The notes under the pieces: model-generated
Told to the model about the DNA's origin: nothing
Database searches by the model: none
The model's input: the letters and a program-made list of their open reading frames with translations, nothing else
In this document: positions 17,511-26,889 of the stretch, one piece after another
Numbering within the stretch: the stretch's first letter is position 1
Layout: each line of letters begins with the position of its first letter
Translations under genes and position numbers: made by a program
Assembly: GCF_963675635.1 (NCBI RefSeq)
Contig: NZ_OY776488.1
Location: 1,525,501-1,589,500 of the forward strand
Source of the DNA: an uncultured Pseudodesulfovibrio sp.
Lineage (GTDB): Bacteria; Desulfobacterota; Desulfovibrionia; Desulfovibrionales; Desulfovibrionaceae
Direction of reading: 5' to 3'
DNA: 64,000 nt

Positions 17511-17837
17511 ATGCATAAAATATTCAAGGCATTACTACTCGGTCTGGCTGCCGGGATAATTGATATTATCCCCATGATCTTTCAGGGGCTCAGCTGGGAA
17601 GCAAACATATCCGCGCTACTCCACTGGCTGGGACTCGGCATTATCATCACTTTCGCCCGTCTGCCCTTGACCAGTTGGGCATCGGGCATGCTTATCGCAT
17701 TACTCACAGGTATACCCATTGCGGTTCTCGCGTATCCGACTGACCCCATATCTGTTTTCCCGATCATTATTTTCTCCACGGTCCTCGGCGGGCTTCTCGG
17801 TTACACATCAGACCGGCTTATCAACAATATGCCATAA
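17511..17837 (+). CDS. Small membrane protein of unknown function
   Basis: Protein of 108 residues with three or four hydrophobic stretches (FKALLLGLAAGIIDIIPMIF, then WLGLGIIITFA, then LIALLTGIPIAVL, then VFPIIIFSTVLGGLLGY). No recognised domain. It lacks a clear ribosome binding site and follows the sirohaem decarboxylase subunit by 12 bases, so translational coupling is possible. It may be inner membrane. Confidence 0.6.
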   Translation: MHKIFKALLLGLAAGIIDIIPMIFQGLSWEANISALLHWLGLGIIITFARLPLTSWASGMLIALLTGIPIAVLAYPTDPISVFPIIIFSTVLGGLLGYTSDRLINNMP

Positions 17838-17840
17838 AGG

Positions 17841-17876
17841 ACTCCCGCAAGCGTAAGGCTGCGGGAGTTTTTCTTT
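17841..17876 (+). terminator. Terminator ending the haem cluster transcript
   Basis: Perfect 9-bp stem ACTCCCGCA / TGCGGGAGT, 10-base loop, then TTTTCTTT. Transcription from ahbC or hemB probably ends here. Confidence 0.85.
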
Positions 17877-18020
17877 CCTTCACGGCATACCCACACCTTA
17901 CCAGCGCATTGTCCTCTCTCCAGTACGGAGACTGCATTCCCTTCCATCGAAAAACTTGCGGTCCGACACGGGAGCAGGTACACATCCCCCTATCCTAATC
18001 GATCAAGCGGAGTTGAAAAG

Positions 18021-18671
18021 ATGATTTTATCACCCTCTATGCTTTCTTCGGATTTCGCCAACATGGAAACCGAACTGAAGGCTCTGGAAAACGCCGGACT
18101 CAAATGGGTCCACCTCGACATCATGGACGGCATGTTTGTGCCCAACATAACCTTCGGGCCTCCCATCATCAAAGCCATGCGCAAAAAGTCAAACCTCTTT
18201 TTCGACTGCCATCTGATGATCAAGGATCCGGGCCGTTACATTCAAAATTTCGCCGACGCAGGGGCTGACCTCATCTGCGTCCATGCCGAGGCATGCGATC
18301 ATCTGGAACGCGTCTGTACACAGATAGCCGAGACCGGCGCCAAACCGGCAGTTGCGCTCAACCCGCACACTCCGTTGGAAGTGATCAAATATCTCATCCC
18401 GCAGCTGCACATGGTATTGATCATGTCCGTGAATCCGGGATTCGGCGGCCAGAAATTCATTCCTTTCTGTTTGGACAAGGTTCGCGAACTGCGCGCCATG
18501 ATCGACGAAGCCGGAGCCGACACCCTCATTCAGATCGATGGCGGCGTGACATTGGAAAACGCCCACGAACTGACTGAAGCCGGCGTTGACGTTCTGGTTT
18601 CCGGTTCAGCATTTTTCGGCTACCCGCCCTACGGCGAACGGCACCATGCATTTCAGGACATCTGCAAGTAA
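18021..18671 (+). CDS. rpe: Ribulose-phosphate 3-epimerase
   Basis: TIM-barrel enzyme of 216 residues interconverting D-ribulose 5-phosphate and D-xylulose 5-phosphate in the pentose phosphate pathway. The start SPSMLSSDFANME, the metal and catalytic segment HLDIMDGMFVPN, the His of HLMI and the phosphate-binding segments MSVNPGFGGQ and IDGGV are all present. AGCGGAG lies before the ATG. It is monocistronic by its flanking terminators. Confidence 0.95.
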   Translation: MILSPSMLSSDFANMETELKALENAGLKWVHLDIMDGMFVPNITFGPPIIKAMRKKSNLFFDCHLMIKDPGRYIQNFADAGADLICVHAEACDHLERVCTQIAETGAKPAVALNPHTPLEVIKYLIPQLHMVLIMSVNPGFGGQKFIPFCLDKVRELRAMIDEAGADTLIQIDGGVTLENAHELTEAGVDVLVSGSAFFGYPPYGERHHAFQDICK

Positions 18672-18697
18672 CACTGCACCATAACGGCAATAATCCC

Positions 18698-18723
18698 GGG
18701 GGCTGGTCCATCAGCCCCCTTTT
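18698..18723 (+). terminator. Terminator after rpe
   Basis: Perfect 8-bp stem GGGGGCTG / CAGCCCCC with a 6-base loop and four T residues at 18720-18723. Confidence 0.8.
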
Positions 18724-18738
18724 CAATGGACAGGTATC

Positions 18739-20670
18739 ATGGCCCTCGTTTCCCTACGCGACATATCAATCAATTTCACCGGAACGGTCCTGCTGGATAA
18801 AATATCCATGCAGATCGAACCGGGTGAGCGCGTCTGCCTGCTGGGCAGAAACGGGGAAGGCAAGTCCACCCTGCTCTCCATCATCGAAGGCGTAACCAAC
18901 CCCGATTCAGGCAGTGTGGATTATGCCCGAGGCTCCCGCGTTGCCATGCTCCCGCAGGAAGTTCCACAAGACCTGAAAGGGTCCGTTTATGACATCACGG
19001 CACAAGGACTCGGCAAAATTGGCGAACACCTGACAGCCTACCATGATGCATCCCGGGCACTGATCGACACAACGGATGTCGACAATGACCAGGTGGTGGC
19101 CCGATTGGAACACGCACAGCACGCCCTGGAAGAAGCGGGCGGCTGGCCGCATCATCAGACCATTGAGACCGTGTTGTCCCACCTCAAGCTCAATGGAGAT
19201 GAACGATTCTCCTCTCTGTCCGGCGGCACAAAACGCCGAACCCTGCTTGCACGCGCACTCGTATCCGGGCCCGACCTGCTTATTCTTGACGAACCGACCA
19301 ACCATCTGGATATCGATTCCATATCCTGGCTCGAAGACTTTCTGCTACGCCAGACAACGGCTCTGCTCTTTGTCACCCATGACCGGACGTTCCTCAAAAA
19401 AGTCGCCACACAGATTGTGGAACTGGACCGGGGCAAGCTCAACAACTGGGACTGCGACTACGCCACATATCTCCAGCGCAAGGAGGCGGCTCTCGACGCC
19501 GAAGCCAAACAAAACCATAATTTCGACCGAAAGCTGGCCGAAGAGGAAACATGGATTCGCCAGGGCATCAAGGCTCGCCGCACCCGTAACATGGGGCGTG
19601 TCCGCGACCTGCGAAAGATGCGTGAAGAGCACAAGGCCCGCCGTGACCGCGTCGGCACTGTGAACATGGTCATCCAAGAAGCCGAACGTACTGGAAAACT
19701 GGTCGTTGAAGCCAACTCAATCTGCTTTGGATTCGACGAGACCCCGCTCATTTCCGATTTTTCTACCGCCATCATGCGCGGAGACAAGGTCGGTCTCATC
19801 GGTCCAAACGGTGTGGGCAAGACCACCCTGCTCAAAATCCTGTTAGGTGAACTAGAACCGCAAAGCGGCTCCATCCGGCGCGGCGTCAATCTCCAGATCA
19901 ACTATTTCGACCAGCTCCGAGAACAGCTCGACGAAACCCAGTCGGCCCGTTACAACGTAGCCGACGGCAATGATTTCGTGACTATCAACGGTCACCAGCG
20001 ACATGTTATGTCGCACCTGAAAAATTTCCTGTTCACTCCTGACCGTTCCAAAGTGCCGGTGTCTGTTCTGTCTGGCGGCGAGCGCAATCGCCTGCTGCTG
20101 GCACGTCTCTTCACCCGGCCTTCCAATGTTCTGGTCATGGATGAACCGACCAACGACCTTGATGCCGAGACACTCGACTTGCTTGAGGAATTGCTCATGG
20201 ACTATCCAGGCACCCTATTGCTGGTCAGCCATGATCGTGCGTTCCTCAATAACGTGGTCACTTCAAGCATCGGTTTTGAAGGCAACGGTATAGTCGCAGA
20301 ATACGTTGGCGGTTATGACGACTGGCTCAGACAACGGCCGGACACGCCCACTGCTCAAGCCAAGGCGTGTAAACCGAAGCCTGCGCCAAAGCCTGTCAAG
20401 GCAGCGAAACAAAAGCTGAGTTACAAGGAAAAATTCGAATTGGAAAAGAAGCGGGAGCAACTCAAAACCTTACCCGCACTCATAGAAAAGCTGGAAGCCG
20501 AGCTCGACAACCTACAGACAGGGATGTCGCAGCCCGATTATTTCAAAAACACACCCCAGGCCATGGCCGATGACCAGAAACGCCTTGAGATTGTTGAGGC
20601 CGAACTCGAAATCGCCTATGAAACCTGGGAAGAACTCGAAACCGCCCTCGAAGGCGTTGAATTGGACTAG
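18739..20670 (+). CDS. uup: ABC-F ATPase (Uup-type)
   Basis: Soluble protein of 643 residues with two ABC cassettes. Walker A motifs LLGRNGEGKST and LIGPNGVGKTT, signature sequences LSGGTKRRTLLARAL and LSGGERNRLLLARLF, and Walker B LLILDEPTNHLD and VLVMDEPTNDLD are complete. A charged inter-domain linker (residues 240-320) and a C-terminal Lys-rich then coiled-coil region (KLSYKEKFELEKKREQL) match the Uup branch of ABC-F proteins, which act on ribosomes. No membrane domain is present. Uup versus another ABC-F subgroup is by overall length and C-terminal domain. Confidence 0.85.
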   Translation: MALVSLRDISINFTGTVLLDKISMQIEPGERVCLLGRNGEGKSTLLSIIEGVTNPDSGSVDYARGSRVAMLPQEVPQDLKGSVYDITAQGLGKIGEHLTAYHDASRALIDTTDVDNDQVVARLEHAQHALEEAGGWPHHQTIETVLSHLKLNGDERFSSLSGGTKRRTLLARALVSGPDLLILDEPTNHLDIDSISWLEDFLLRQTTALLFVTHDRTFLKKVATQIVELDRGKLNNWDCDYATYLQRKEAALDAEAKQNHNFDRKLAEEETWIRQGIKARRTRNMGRVRDLRKMREEHKARRDRVGTVNMVIQEAERTGKLVVEANSICFGFDETPLISDFSTAIMRGDKVGLIGPNGVGKTTLLKILLGELEPQSGSIRRGVNLQINYFDQLREQLDETQSARYNVADGNDFVTINGHQRHVMSHLKNFLFTPDRSKVPVSVLSGGERNRLLLARLFTRPSNVLVMDEPTNDLDAETLDLLEELLMDYPGTLLLVSHDRAFLNNVVTSSIGFEGNGIVAEYVGGYDDWLRQRPDTPTAQAKACKPKPAPKPVKAAKQKLSYKEKFELEKKREQLKTLPALIEKLEAELDNLQTGMSQPDYFKNTPQAMADDQKRLEIVEAELEIAYETWEELETALEGVELD

Positions 20671-20673
20671 ACT

Positions 20674-21165
20674 ATGACGAATCTGACCATCCGTACTGCC
20701 GAGCTTGACGATCTGACAGCCTGTCACACCATCGAATGCAACTGTTTTCCGGCTGCTGAAGCAGCCCTGACATCATCCCTTGAACAACGCATCATTGAAT
20801 ATCCTGAAGGGTTCTTCGTGGCCGAACTCGATGGTCGCGTCGTGGGACAGCTCAACTCCGGTTCCACGGACAAAGACGATATTACCGACGAAGAATTCAA
20901 GCAACTCATCGGGCACGACCCGGAGGGCAAGAATATCGTCATATTCTCGTTGGCAGTCCTGCCGGAATTTCAGCACAGAGGTATCGCAGATCAGATGATG
21001 ACTACTTTCATCAAGCAGTCTCGCAAACTCGACAAAAAAAACATTCTGCTGTTGTGCAAGGACAATCTCATCCCATATTATTCCCGCCACGGATTCACGG
21101 ACAGCGGTATCTCCGAGTCCAACCATGGTGGAGCCACGTGGCACGAAATGGCATTAGCACTGTAA
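20674..21165 (+). CDS. GNAT-family N-acetyltransferase
   Basis: Protein of 163 residues with the GNAT fold. The acetyl-CoA-binding motif is VLPEFQHRGIADQMMTTFI (the Q/RxxGxG/A loop is QHRGIA), preceded by the beta strand IFSLAVLPE and followed by LLLCKDNLIPYYSRHGF. Substrate unknown; the arylalkylamine-type acetyltransferases are similar. It follows uup by 3 bases, so they are probably co-transcribed. Ends at a bidirectional terminator shared with putA. Confidence 0.8.
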   Translation: MTNLTIRTAELDDLTACHTIECNCFPAAEAALTSSLEQRIIEYPEGFFVAELDGRVVGQLNSGSTDKDDITDEEFKQLIGHDPEGKNIVIFSLAVLPEFQHRGIADQMMTTFIKQSRKLDKKNILLLCKDNLIPYYSRHGFTDSGISESNHGGATWHEMALAL

Positions 21166-21215
21166 CACGATTTCCAACGACACAGAGTTGCTGAAAATCT
21201 GCACATAAAGACCAG

Positions 21216-21246
21216 AAAGCCCGGTAGAATGATTCTACCGGGCTTT
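21216..21246. terminator. Bidirectional terminator between GNAT gene and putA
   Basis: 15-bp perfect arms AAAGCCCGGTAGAAT / ATTCTACCGGGCTTT separated by one base, with T on both strands at the ends. It serves both convergent transcripts. Confidence 0.85.
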
Positions 21247-21267
21247 TATTACATGTACTGTATTCGT

Positions 21268-24200
21268 CTAGCTAATCCACTCGTCATCTTCTTCGATTGG
21301 GGCGAATCCTCGACGCATGGTATTTTCGCACACCAAACGCGGGTCCATGAACTGAAGCAGGTAATCAGGTCCGCCAGCCTTGGACCCAACGCCGGACATC
21401 TTGAATCCGCCGAAAGCATGCCGTTCGACAAGAGCGCCTACCGACGGTTTGTTCAGATACAGATTGCCGACGCGGAAGTCCTTTGAAACACGCTCCAGGT
21501 TGGCCGGACTGCGTGTGTAGATGGCACCAGTCAGGGCAAATCTGGTAGAGTTGGCGATATCAAGGGCCTCGTCCATATTCTTGGCGCGCATAACGGACAG
21601 GACCGGCCCGAAGACCTCTTCCTGAGCAATACGATGATCCCTGGTTATACCTTCCACGATGGTCAGAGGAACATAGCAGCCGCCTGTGGCCTTGAGATCA
21701 TCGGAGACCTCTCGCTTGACCAGCACGTTGCCCTCTTCCTCGGCAATCTTCACATATCGAAGCACATTGTCCTGCGCGGCCTTATCCACAACCGGCCCCA
21801 TATAATTGGCCGGGTTCTCGGGCGGTCCGAGCTTGACCGATTTGGCGGCTTCAGTCAGCCGCTCGACAAAGCGATCATAAATGGAATCAAGCACAATGAC
21901 GCGGGAGCAGGCCGAACATTTCTGACCCTGAAACCCGAAGGCGGCATACAGCACGCCAAGCACGGCTTCATCAAGGTCAGCGTCATCATCAATGATGGTG
22001 CCATTCTTGCCGCCCATTTCTGCAATGACCCGTTTGCACTGCTGCTGTCCGGGCTGCACCTTGGCAGCACGTTCCTGAATGCGAAGCCCCACTTCCATGG
22101 AGCCGGTAAAGGCGATGACGGAAACATCAGGATGATCCACAAGGTGATCGCCCATAACGGAACCACGGCCAGGACAGTAGTTGAAAACGCCGTCCGGCAG
22201 ACCGGCGGCCTTCCACATATCAACCAGATTATGCCCGACACAGGAGGAAATGCCTGCGGGCTTGTAGACAACAGAACACCCGGACACGATAGCCGCCGAC
22301 ACCATACCCACCGAGATTGCCAGCGGGAAGTTCCACGGGGCGATAACCGCGGCCACACCCTTGCCCTGATAAAAGAGCTGACTCATTTCCCCGGGTGCAC
22401 GTCCCATACGGCGTGGTTTGCCGAGCCGGATCATTTCGCGGGCGTAGTATTCGAGGAAGTCAATGGCTTCAGCCACATCAGCATGGGCCTGATCCCACTG
22501 TTTGCCCACTTCCAACACCTGAAGAGCGCACAGGTCGTGAATATTGTCCTTCAGATAGTCTGCAGCCTTGAGGAGAACACCTGCCCGATCTTCAGGCGCC
22601 ACATCACGCCAGGAAAGATACGCCTGAGATGCGGCTTCAATGGCGATATCAACTTCGATCACACCGGCCTGACACACACTACCGATACTCTCTGACGGAT
22701 TGGCCGGATTGTATGATTCCAGCCTGTCACTCGTAACAACATCCTTGCCATTGATGAACAACGGAACTTCTCCACCCATGCGCTGACGCACTTTGGCAAT
22801 GGAATCCGGGAAGGCATTACGCTCAGCCTCGATAGTGAAATCGACCACCGGAAAATTTGAAAAACGAGACAGACCATCATGCTCTTCCTTTTTCGGCACA
22901 CACCTGTCGTCGAGCTGACGGTTCAAGGTCGTTTCGGGATTCTCCAAAAGACGATCCATGTCAGCCTCGTCGGCGAAAGTCTGTTTCAGGAAGGATTCGT
23001 TGGCCGTATTTTCGAGCAGGCGACGAACAAGATATGCCATGCCGGGCAGAAGATCGCCGTAGGGACAATAGAGCCGCACGCGTTTGGCTACATTTTTAAG
23101 CCCCTTACGCACAGGTTCAGCCATGCCGTAGAGCACCTGGAACTCGTAACGGTCCTCAGGCACTTTCAAGGCAGAGGCCGTTTCCATGACGGCAGAAATA
23201 GTGCGTATATTATGCGAGGCACAGGCAAAATGACAGATGTCGCTGTTCTCCAGAATCATCTTGGAAACGCGTTCAAAAGCCATGTCGGACTCGGGTTTAT
23301 GGGTCCAGACCGGCACCGGCCAGTCATTCTGCTTGGCCATGACAGTCTCATAATCCCAATAGGCTCCTTTAACCAGGCGGATGGAAATCGGAAGATTCTG
23401 CGCACGTGCCCATTCAAGCAAGTGGCGGACATCGTCGTCCACACTACGCAGATAGGCTTGAAAAACGATACCGAGATGCGGATAGTCAGGGTACTTGCGG
23501 CGCAGTCGCTTATACAATTCGACTGTGGCTTCCTTGTATTTGAGGGACTCCATGTCGATGCACATGAACCCGCCCATTTCCATGGTCTTTTTGTAAATGG
23601 GTTCGATACGAGACATCATTCCCGTGACAGTACCCTCGATATCCACCGGCTTTGACTGGGAATAGAATGCGGACGGTTTCACAGCCACATTGACCTTGGG
23701 GGCATGTCCCCAATCAAGATCATTACCCCCATCATCAAGCGGCTTCCACTTGCCGAGTTCCTTCTGAATAGCTTCAAGCACTTCAAGATATCCATCACGA
23801 TAGGCGTCGGATTCGACTTCGGACACCGTTGCCTCTCCGAGCAGATCAAGTACAAAGGCAAATCCATCCTTGCGGAGCTTTTTTATACCTTTGACCGCCT
23901 CCTTGGAAACCTGACCGATAATAAACTGGCGGGCCATAGATTCGATATTGGAACGAATCGTCTTATTGAGTACCTTGGCGACCAACCCACCGCCGATCTT
24001 GGTCTTGGTGGCCCCCCATTTGAGAACGTCCGGGATGTTGGAGTCTTCACCTGAAAAATATTCTTCAATATGCCTGGACAAAGATTCGGACGTATTGAGA
24101 TATGGCAGTACGTCCACGAAACGAAACATCTGGACCTTGAAGTCCTCGTTCTTCATGGCCCAATCCATGACCTTTCCTGTCCACCACCCCTTGTTGAAGA

Positions 24201-24288
24201 CCGAAGGGGACTCACCGGAAATGGATGAAAAAAACTCCCTGCCCCGAGCAATGATCTGCGGGTCCAGGGAGGTAATGTCGACTGTCAT
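21268..24288 (-). CDS. putA: Bifunctional proline dehydrogenase / L-glutamate-gamma-semialdehyde dehydrogenase
   Basis: Enzyme of 1006 residues that oxidises proline to glutamate in two steps, passing electrons first to FAD/quinone and then to NAD+. The proline dehydrogenase barrel (about residues 190-470) includes ISIRLVKGAYWDYE and VRLYCPYGD. The aldehyde dehydrogenase half follows (from about residue 520): APWNFPLAISVGM, IAEMGGKNG with its Glu and FGFQGQKCSACSR with catalytic Cys at 791. It has no N-terminal ribbon-helix-helix DNA-binding domain, so it is not the autoregulatory PutA of enteric bacteria. The Lrp-type gene 17 bases upstream is the probable regulator. Cytosolic and membrane-associated by family. 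Confidence 0.95.
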   Translation of the reverse strand: MTVDITSLDPQIIARGREFFSSISGESPSVFNKGWWTGKVMDWAMKNEDFKVQMFRFVDVLPYLNTSESLSRHIEEYFSGEDSNIPDVLKWGATKTKIGGGLVAKVLNKTIRSNIESMARQFIIGQVSKEAVKGIKKLRKDGFAFVLDLLGEATVSEVESDAYRDGYLEVLEAIQKELGKWKPLDDGGNDLDWGHAPKVNVAVKPSAFYSQSKPVDIEGTVTGMMSRIEPIYKKTMEMGGFMCIDMESLKYKEATVELYKRLRRKYPDYPHLGIVFQAYLRSVDDDVRHLLEWARAQNLPISIRLVKGAYWDYETVMAKQNDWPVPVWTHKPESDMAFERVSKMILENSDICHFACASHNIRTISAVMETASALKVPEDRYEFQVLYGMAEPVRKGLKNVAKRVRLYCPYGDLLPGMAYLVRRLLENTANESFLKQTFADEADMDRLLENPETTLNRQLDDRCVPKKEEHDGLSRFSNFPVVDFTIEAERNAFPDSIAKVRQRMGGEVPLFINGKDVVTSDRLESYNPANPSESIGSVCQAGVIEVDIAIEAASQAYLSWRDVAPEDRAGVLLKAADYLKDNIHDLCALQVLEVGKQWDQAHADVAEAIDFLEYYAREMIRLGKPRRMGRAPGEMSQLFYQGKGVAAVIAPWNFPLAISVGMVSAAIVSGCSVVYKPAGISSCVGHNLVDMWKAAGLPDGVFNYCPGRGSVMGDHLVDHPDVSVIAFTGSMEVGLRIQERAAKVQPGQQQCKRVIAEMGGKNGTIIDDDADLDEAVLGVLYAAFGFQGQKCSACSRVIVLDSIYDRFVERLTEAAKSVKLGPPENPANYMGPVVDKAAQDNVLRYVKIAEEEGNVLVKREVSDDLKATGGCYVPLTIVEGITRDHRIAQEEVFGPVLSVMRAKNMDEALDIANSTRFALTGAIYTRSPANLERVSKDFRVGNLYLNKPSVGALVERHAFGGFKMSGVGSKAGGPDYLLQFMDPRLVCENTMRRGFAPIEEDDEWIS

Positions 24289-24305
24289 CAGGGGCTCCTC
24301 GAAAG

Positions 24306-24779
24306 TTAGTCGTTTTCAACAGGAAGTGGAATGACACGAGATTCCTTGACCGTAGTCAGCACAATGGTAGAATTGGTATCACGCACAGGACCGATTGTTC
24401 CAAATTTTGCCAATGTCGCCTGTAGTGCCTCGGTGTCCTCAACGCGCACCTTCACCAGATAGGAATCACGACCGGCTGTATAATGCACTTCAAGCACTTC
24501 GGGGAATGCGGCAAGTTTTTTCCCCACGTCAGTGGCACCCACTCCTTCTTCGACGCGTATGGAGGTAAATGCTGTCAGCCCCCGTCCAAGAGACTTGTGG
24601 CTCACAATACATTCATAGCCCATAATAATACCGCTCTGTTTAAGCTTGCGAACACGCTCAAGAACGGCAGACGGCGCCTTGCCCACCTTACGGGCAATCT
24701 CTGCGTTGGAGACTTTACCATCGGCCTGAAGGATGTTCAGGATTTCCAAGTCCAAATTGTCGATCTTTCTGTTATTCAT
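24306..24779 (-). CDS. Lrp/AsnC-family transcriptional regulator
   Basis: Protein of 157 residues. Residues 1-60 hold a winged helix-turn-helix (KIDNLDLEILNILQADGKV, then SNAEIARKVGKAPSAVLERVRKL) and the rest is a RAM ligand-binding domain (GRGLTAFTSIRVEEGVG, then VHYTAGRDSYLVKVRV). It lies directly before putA on the same strand with a 17-base gap, so it probably regulates proline catabolism with proline or a related amino acid as effector; this is inference from position and family. No Shine-Dalgarno is seen before the ATG. Confidence 0.9.
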   Translation of the reverse strand: MNNRKIDNLDLEILNILQADGKVSNAEIARKVGKAPSAVLERVRKLKQSGIIMGYECIVSHKSLGRGLTAFTSIRVEEGVGATDVGKKLAAFPEVLEVHYTAGRDSYLVKVRVEDTEALQATLAKFGTIGPVRDTNSTIVLTTVKESRVIPLPVEND

Positions 24780-24787
24780 AGTTTAAA

Positions 24788-24816
24788 GGAATAATATTCT
24801 TTTCACTTTCTGTCAA
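24788..24816 (-). promoter_or_regulatory. Candidate promoter of the lrp-putA operon
   Basis: On the minus strand: TTGACA (24816-24811), a 17-base spacer, TATTCC (24793-24788). The likely transcript start would lie only a few bases before the ATG at 24779, giving a nearly leaderless mRNA. Confidence 0.55.
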
Positions 24817-24933
24817 TCCCCTTGGGAACACACCATGATTAATCCACATAACCAGCTTTCATTTTTTTAAATCCTCAGTTATTTAAAGTAGCCGATTAAC
24901 TTTGAGCAGAGCTCTCAATCAGGATGACATGGT

Positions 24934-26082
24934 GTGAAAAACCAACTGCCGACAACTCAATATTCTGATGCCACGGTTTCCGTTTCCGACCGAAACGGCA
25001 CTCTTGTCATGACGCTCGCAGGCCGTCTCGATGCCCTTGGAATCACCAGCATTTGGGACCGGGCAGTCAAGGCGATTAACTCTGCATCGTTCACGGCCCT
25101 TGAGACCGACATGTCTGGCGTCTCCTATCTTGATGGAGCCGGAGTCGCCCTGTTGCTCAAAATCAAGGAACTCGCAGCCCAGAAAGAGGCCCCTCTCACC
25201 TTGAACAACCTCCGGGATGAAGATCGCAAGCTTATCGGTTTGACCTGGGACAGCTCACTGCCTGCATGGGAGTCAACTAAACGAGATCGACGCGGACTTG
25301 CATCAGCTGTGGGCGAAGCCGCCGGAGAATTGTGGTTCGGAATCCGAGAACTGATCGCATTTGTAGGAGAATCAACGGCACTACTCACTGAAGCGGCCCT
25401 GCATCCGCGTCAGGTTCGCTGGAAGAACGTCTTGCTCTCCTGCGTCAACGTTGGTGTTGAATCCCTGTTCATCATCACCCTCATCGGTTTTCTCATGGGG
25501 CTGATAATGTCATTTCAATCCGCCATCAGCCTGCAACGATTCGGCGGCGAAATTTTCGTCCCCAACATGCTTGGTCTGGTCATGTTCCGCGAGATGGGGC
25601 CACTGGTCACGTCCATCCTGTTGGCCGCACGATCAGGCTCGGCCTTTGCCGCCGAAATCGGCACCATGAAGATCAATGAGGAACTGGACGCCCTGACCAC
25701 TATGGGATTGTCACCCATGCGTTTTCTCGTGGTACCGAAAATCATTGCCACCATGATTGTTGTTCCTTTGATGATCATGTTTTTCAATCTGGCGTCTCTG
25801 GTCGGCGGAGCTGTTGTCATGCTCTCAATGGGATACCCTCTCGTCACCTTCACCTCCCGAGTTTTCTCATATCTTGATTACGGAGATTTCTGGAGCGGCA
25901 TGGGCAAAGGGCTGGTTTTCAGCTTTCTGGTCGCAGGCGTTGGTTGCCTCCGCGGCATACAGACCCGATCCGGTGCCAGCGCGGTCGGCTTGTCCACCAC
26001 CAGCGCAGTTGTATCCGGCATAATCCTCATCGCCTTTGCTGACGGTATTTTCGCCATGGCTTTCTACTATCTGGGAATTTAA
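24934..26082 (+). CDS. MlaE-family lipid ABC permease with N-terminal STAS domain
   Basis: Inner membrane protein of 382 residues. Residues 10-115 are a STAS-like domain (GTLVMTLAGRLDALG, then ALETDMSGVSYLDGAGVALLL); in enteric bacteria the equivalent is the separate MlaB protein. Residues 140-382 are an MlaE permease: FIITLIGFLMGLIMSFQSA, then GLVMFREMGPLVTSILLAARSGSAFAAEIG and EELDALTTMGLSPMRFLV. It starts with GTG at 24934, 9 bases after AGGA; the ATG just upstream leads straight to a stop. Followed by its ATPase after 3 bases. Glycerophospholipid transport is inferred. Confidence 0.9.
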   Translation: MKNQLPTTQYSDATVSVSDRNGTLVMTLAGRLDALGITSIWDRAVKAINSASFTALETDMSGVSYLDGAGVALLLKIKELAAQKEAPLTLNNLRDEDRKLIGLTWDSSLPAWESTKRDRRGLASAVGEAAGELWFGIRELIAFVGESTALLTEAALHPRQVRWKNVLLSCVNVGVESLFIITLIGFLMGLIMSFQSAISLQRFGGEIFVPNMLGLVMFREMGPLVTSILLAARSGSAFAAEIGTMKINEELDALTTMGLSPMRFLVVPKIIATMIVVPLMIMFFNLASLVGGAVVMLSMGYPLVTFTSRVFSYLDYGDFWSGMGKGLVFSFLVAGVGCLRGIQTRSGASAVGLSTTSAVVSGIILIAFADGIFAMAFYYLGI

Positions 26083-26085
26083 GAT

Positions 26086-26880
26086 ATGAACGAACAAAAT
26101 ACCGTCATAAGCGTTCAGAACCTGACCTGCGGCTACGACGACACCGTCATCGTGGAAGATGTCAGCTTCGACATCAAACAGGGTGAAATCTTCATCATTC
26201 TCGGCGGTTCGGGCTGCGGTAAATCCACGCTGTTAAAAAACATGATCGGACTCATACAACCCATGGCCGGTCAAGTCTTTTACGGGGACGATGAACTGAC
26301 CACTGCTTTTGGAGCCAAGCGCGACAGCATCATCCGCAAATTCGGAGTGATGTATCAAATGGGCGCTCTGTTCGGGTCTATGTCACTTCTGCAAAATGTC
26401 ATGCTGCCGCTTGAAGAATTCACCGACTTGCCGCGAGAAGCCATGACCCTCATCGCCAAATCCAAACTCGCCATGGTCAATCTGGAAAATGCGACATACA
26501 AAATGCCCGCAGCTTTGTCCGGTGGCATGAAAAAACGGGCAGCTATTGCCCGGGCCATGGCACTCGACCCCAGCATTCTTTTTCTGGATGAACCAGGTGC
26601 AGGGCTTGACCCTATTTCCAGTGCGGCCCTCGATGAGCTCATCCTCGACCTGTCGCAAAACCTCGGCATAACCTTTGTCATTGTCACTCACGAACTGGAA
26701 TCCATTTACAAAATCGCGGATCGGGTTATCATGCTCGACAAGGACGTCAAATCCATTGTTGCCGAAGGTGACCCCAAGGAATTGCGAGACACTTCGGAAA
26801 ATCAATTTGTCAGACGTTTCTTCCTCCGCCAACCGACACTGGAAGCCGTTGAAGACACAGACGCCCACACGGCTAAGTAA
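26086..26880 (+). CDS. MlaF-type ABC ATPase
   Basis: Cytosolic ATPase of 264 residues paired with the MlaE permease. Walker A is LGGSGCGKST, signature ALSGGMKKRAAIARAMALD, Walker B ILFLDEPGAGLDPISS and switch His in FVIVTHELES. The sequence MGALFGSMSLLQNVMLP is typical of the MlaF branch. It begins 3 bases after the permease stop and ends 9 bases before the MCE gene. Confidence 0.92.
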   Translation: MNEQNTVISVQNLTCGYDDTVIVEDVSFDIKQGEIFIILGGSGCGKSTLLKNMIGLIQPMAGQVFYGDDELTTAFGAKRDSIIRKFGVMYQMGALFGSMSLLQNVMLPLEEFTDLPREAMTLIAKSKLAMVNLENATYKMPAALSGGMKKRAAIARAMALDPSILFLDEPGAGLDPISSAALDELILDLSQNLGITFVIVTHELESIYKIADRVIMLDKDVKSIVAEGDPKELRDTSENQFVRRFFLRQPTLEAVEDTDAHTAK

Positions 26881-26889
26881 GGATACGGA

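Noticed and set aside
21634-22695. 353-residue plus-strand frame opposite putA
   Set aside because: Antisense to the dehydrogenase half of putA, with no domain and no ribosome binding site.
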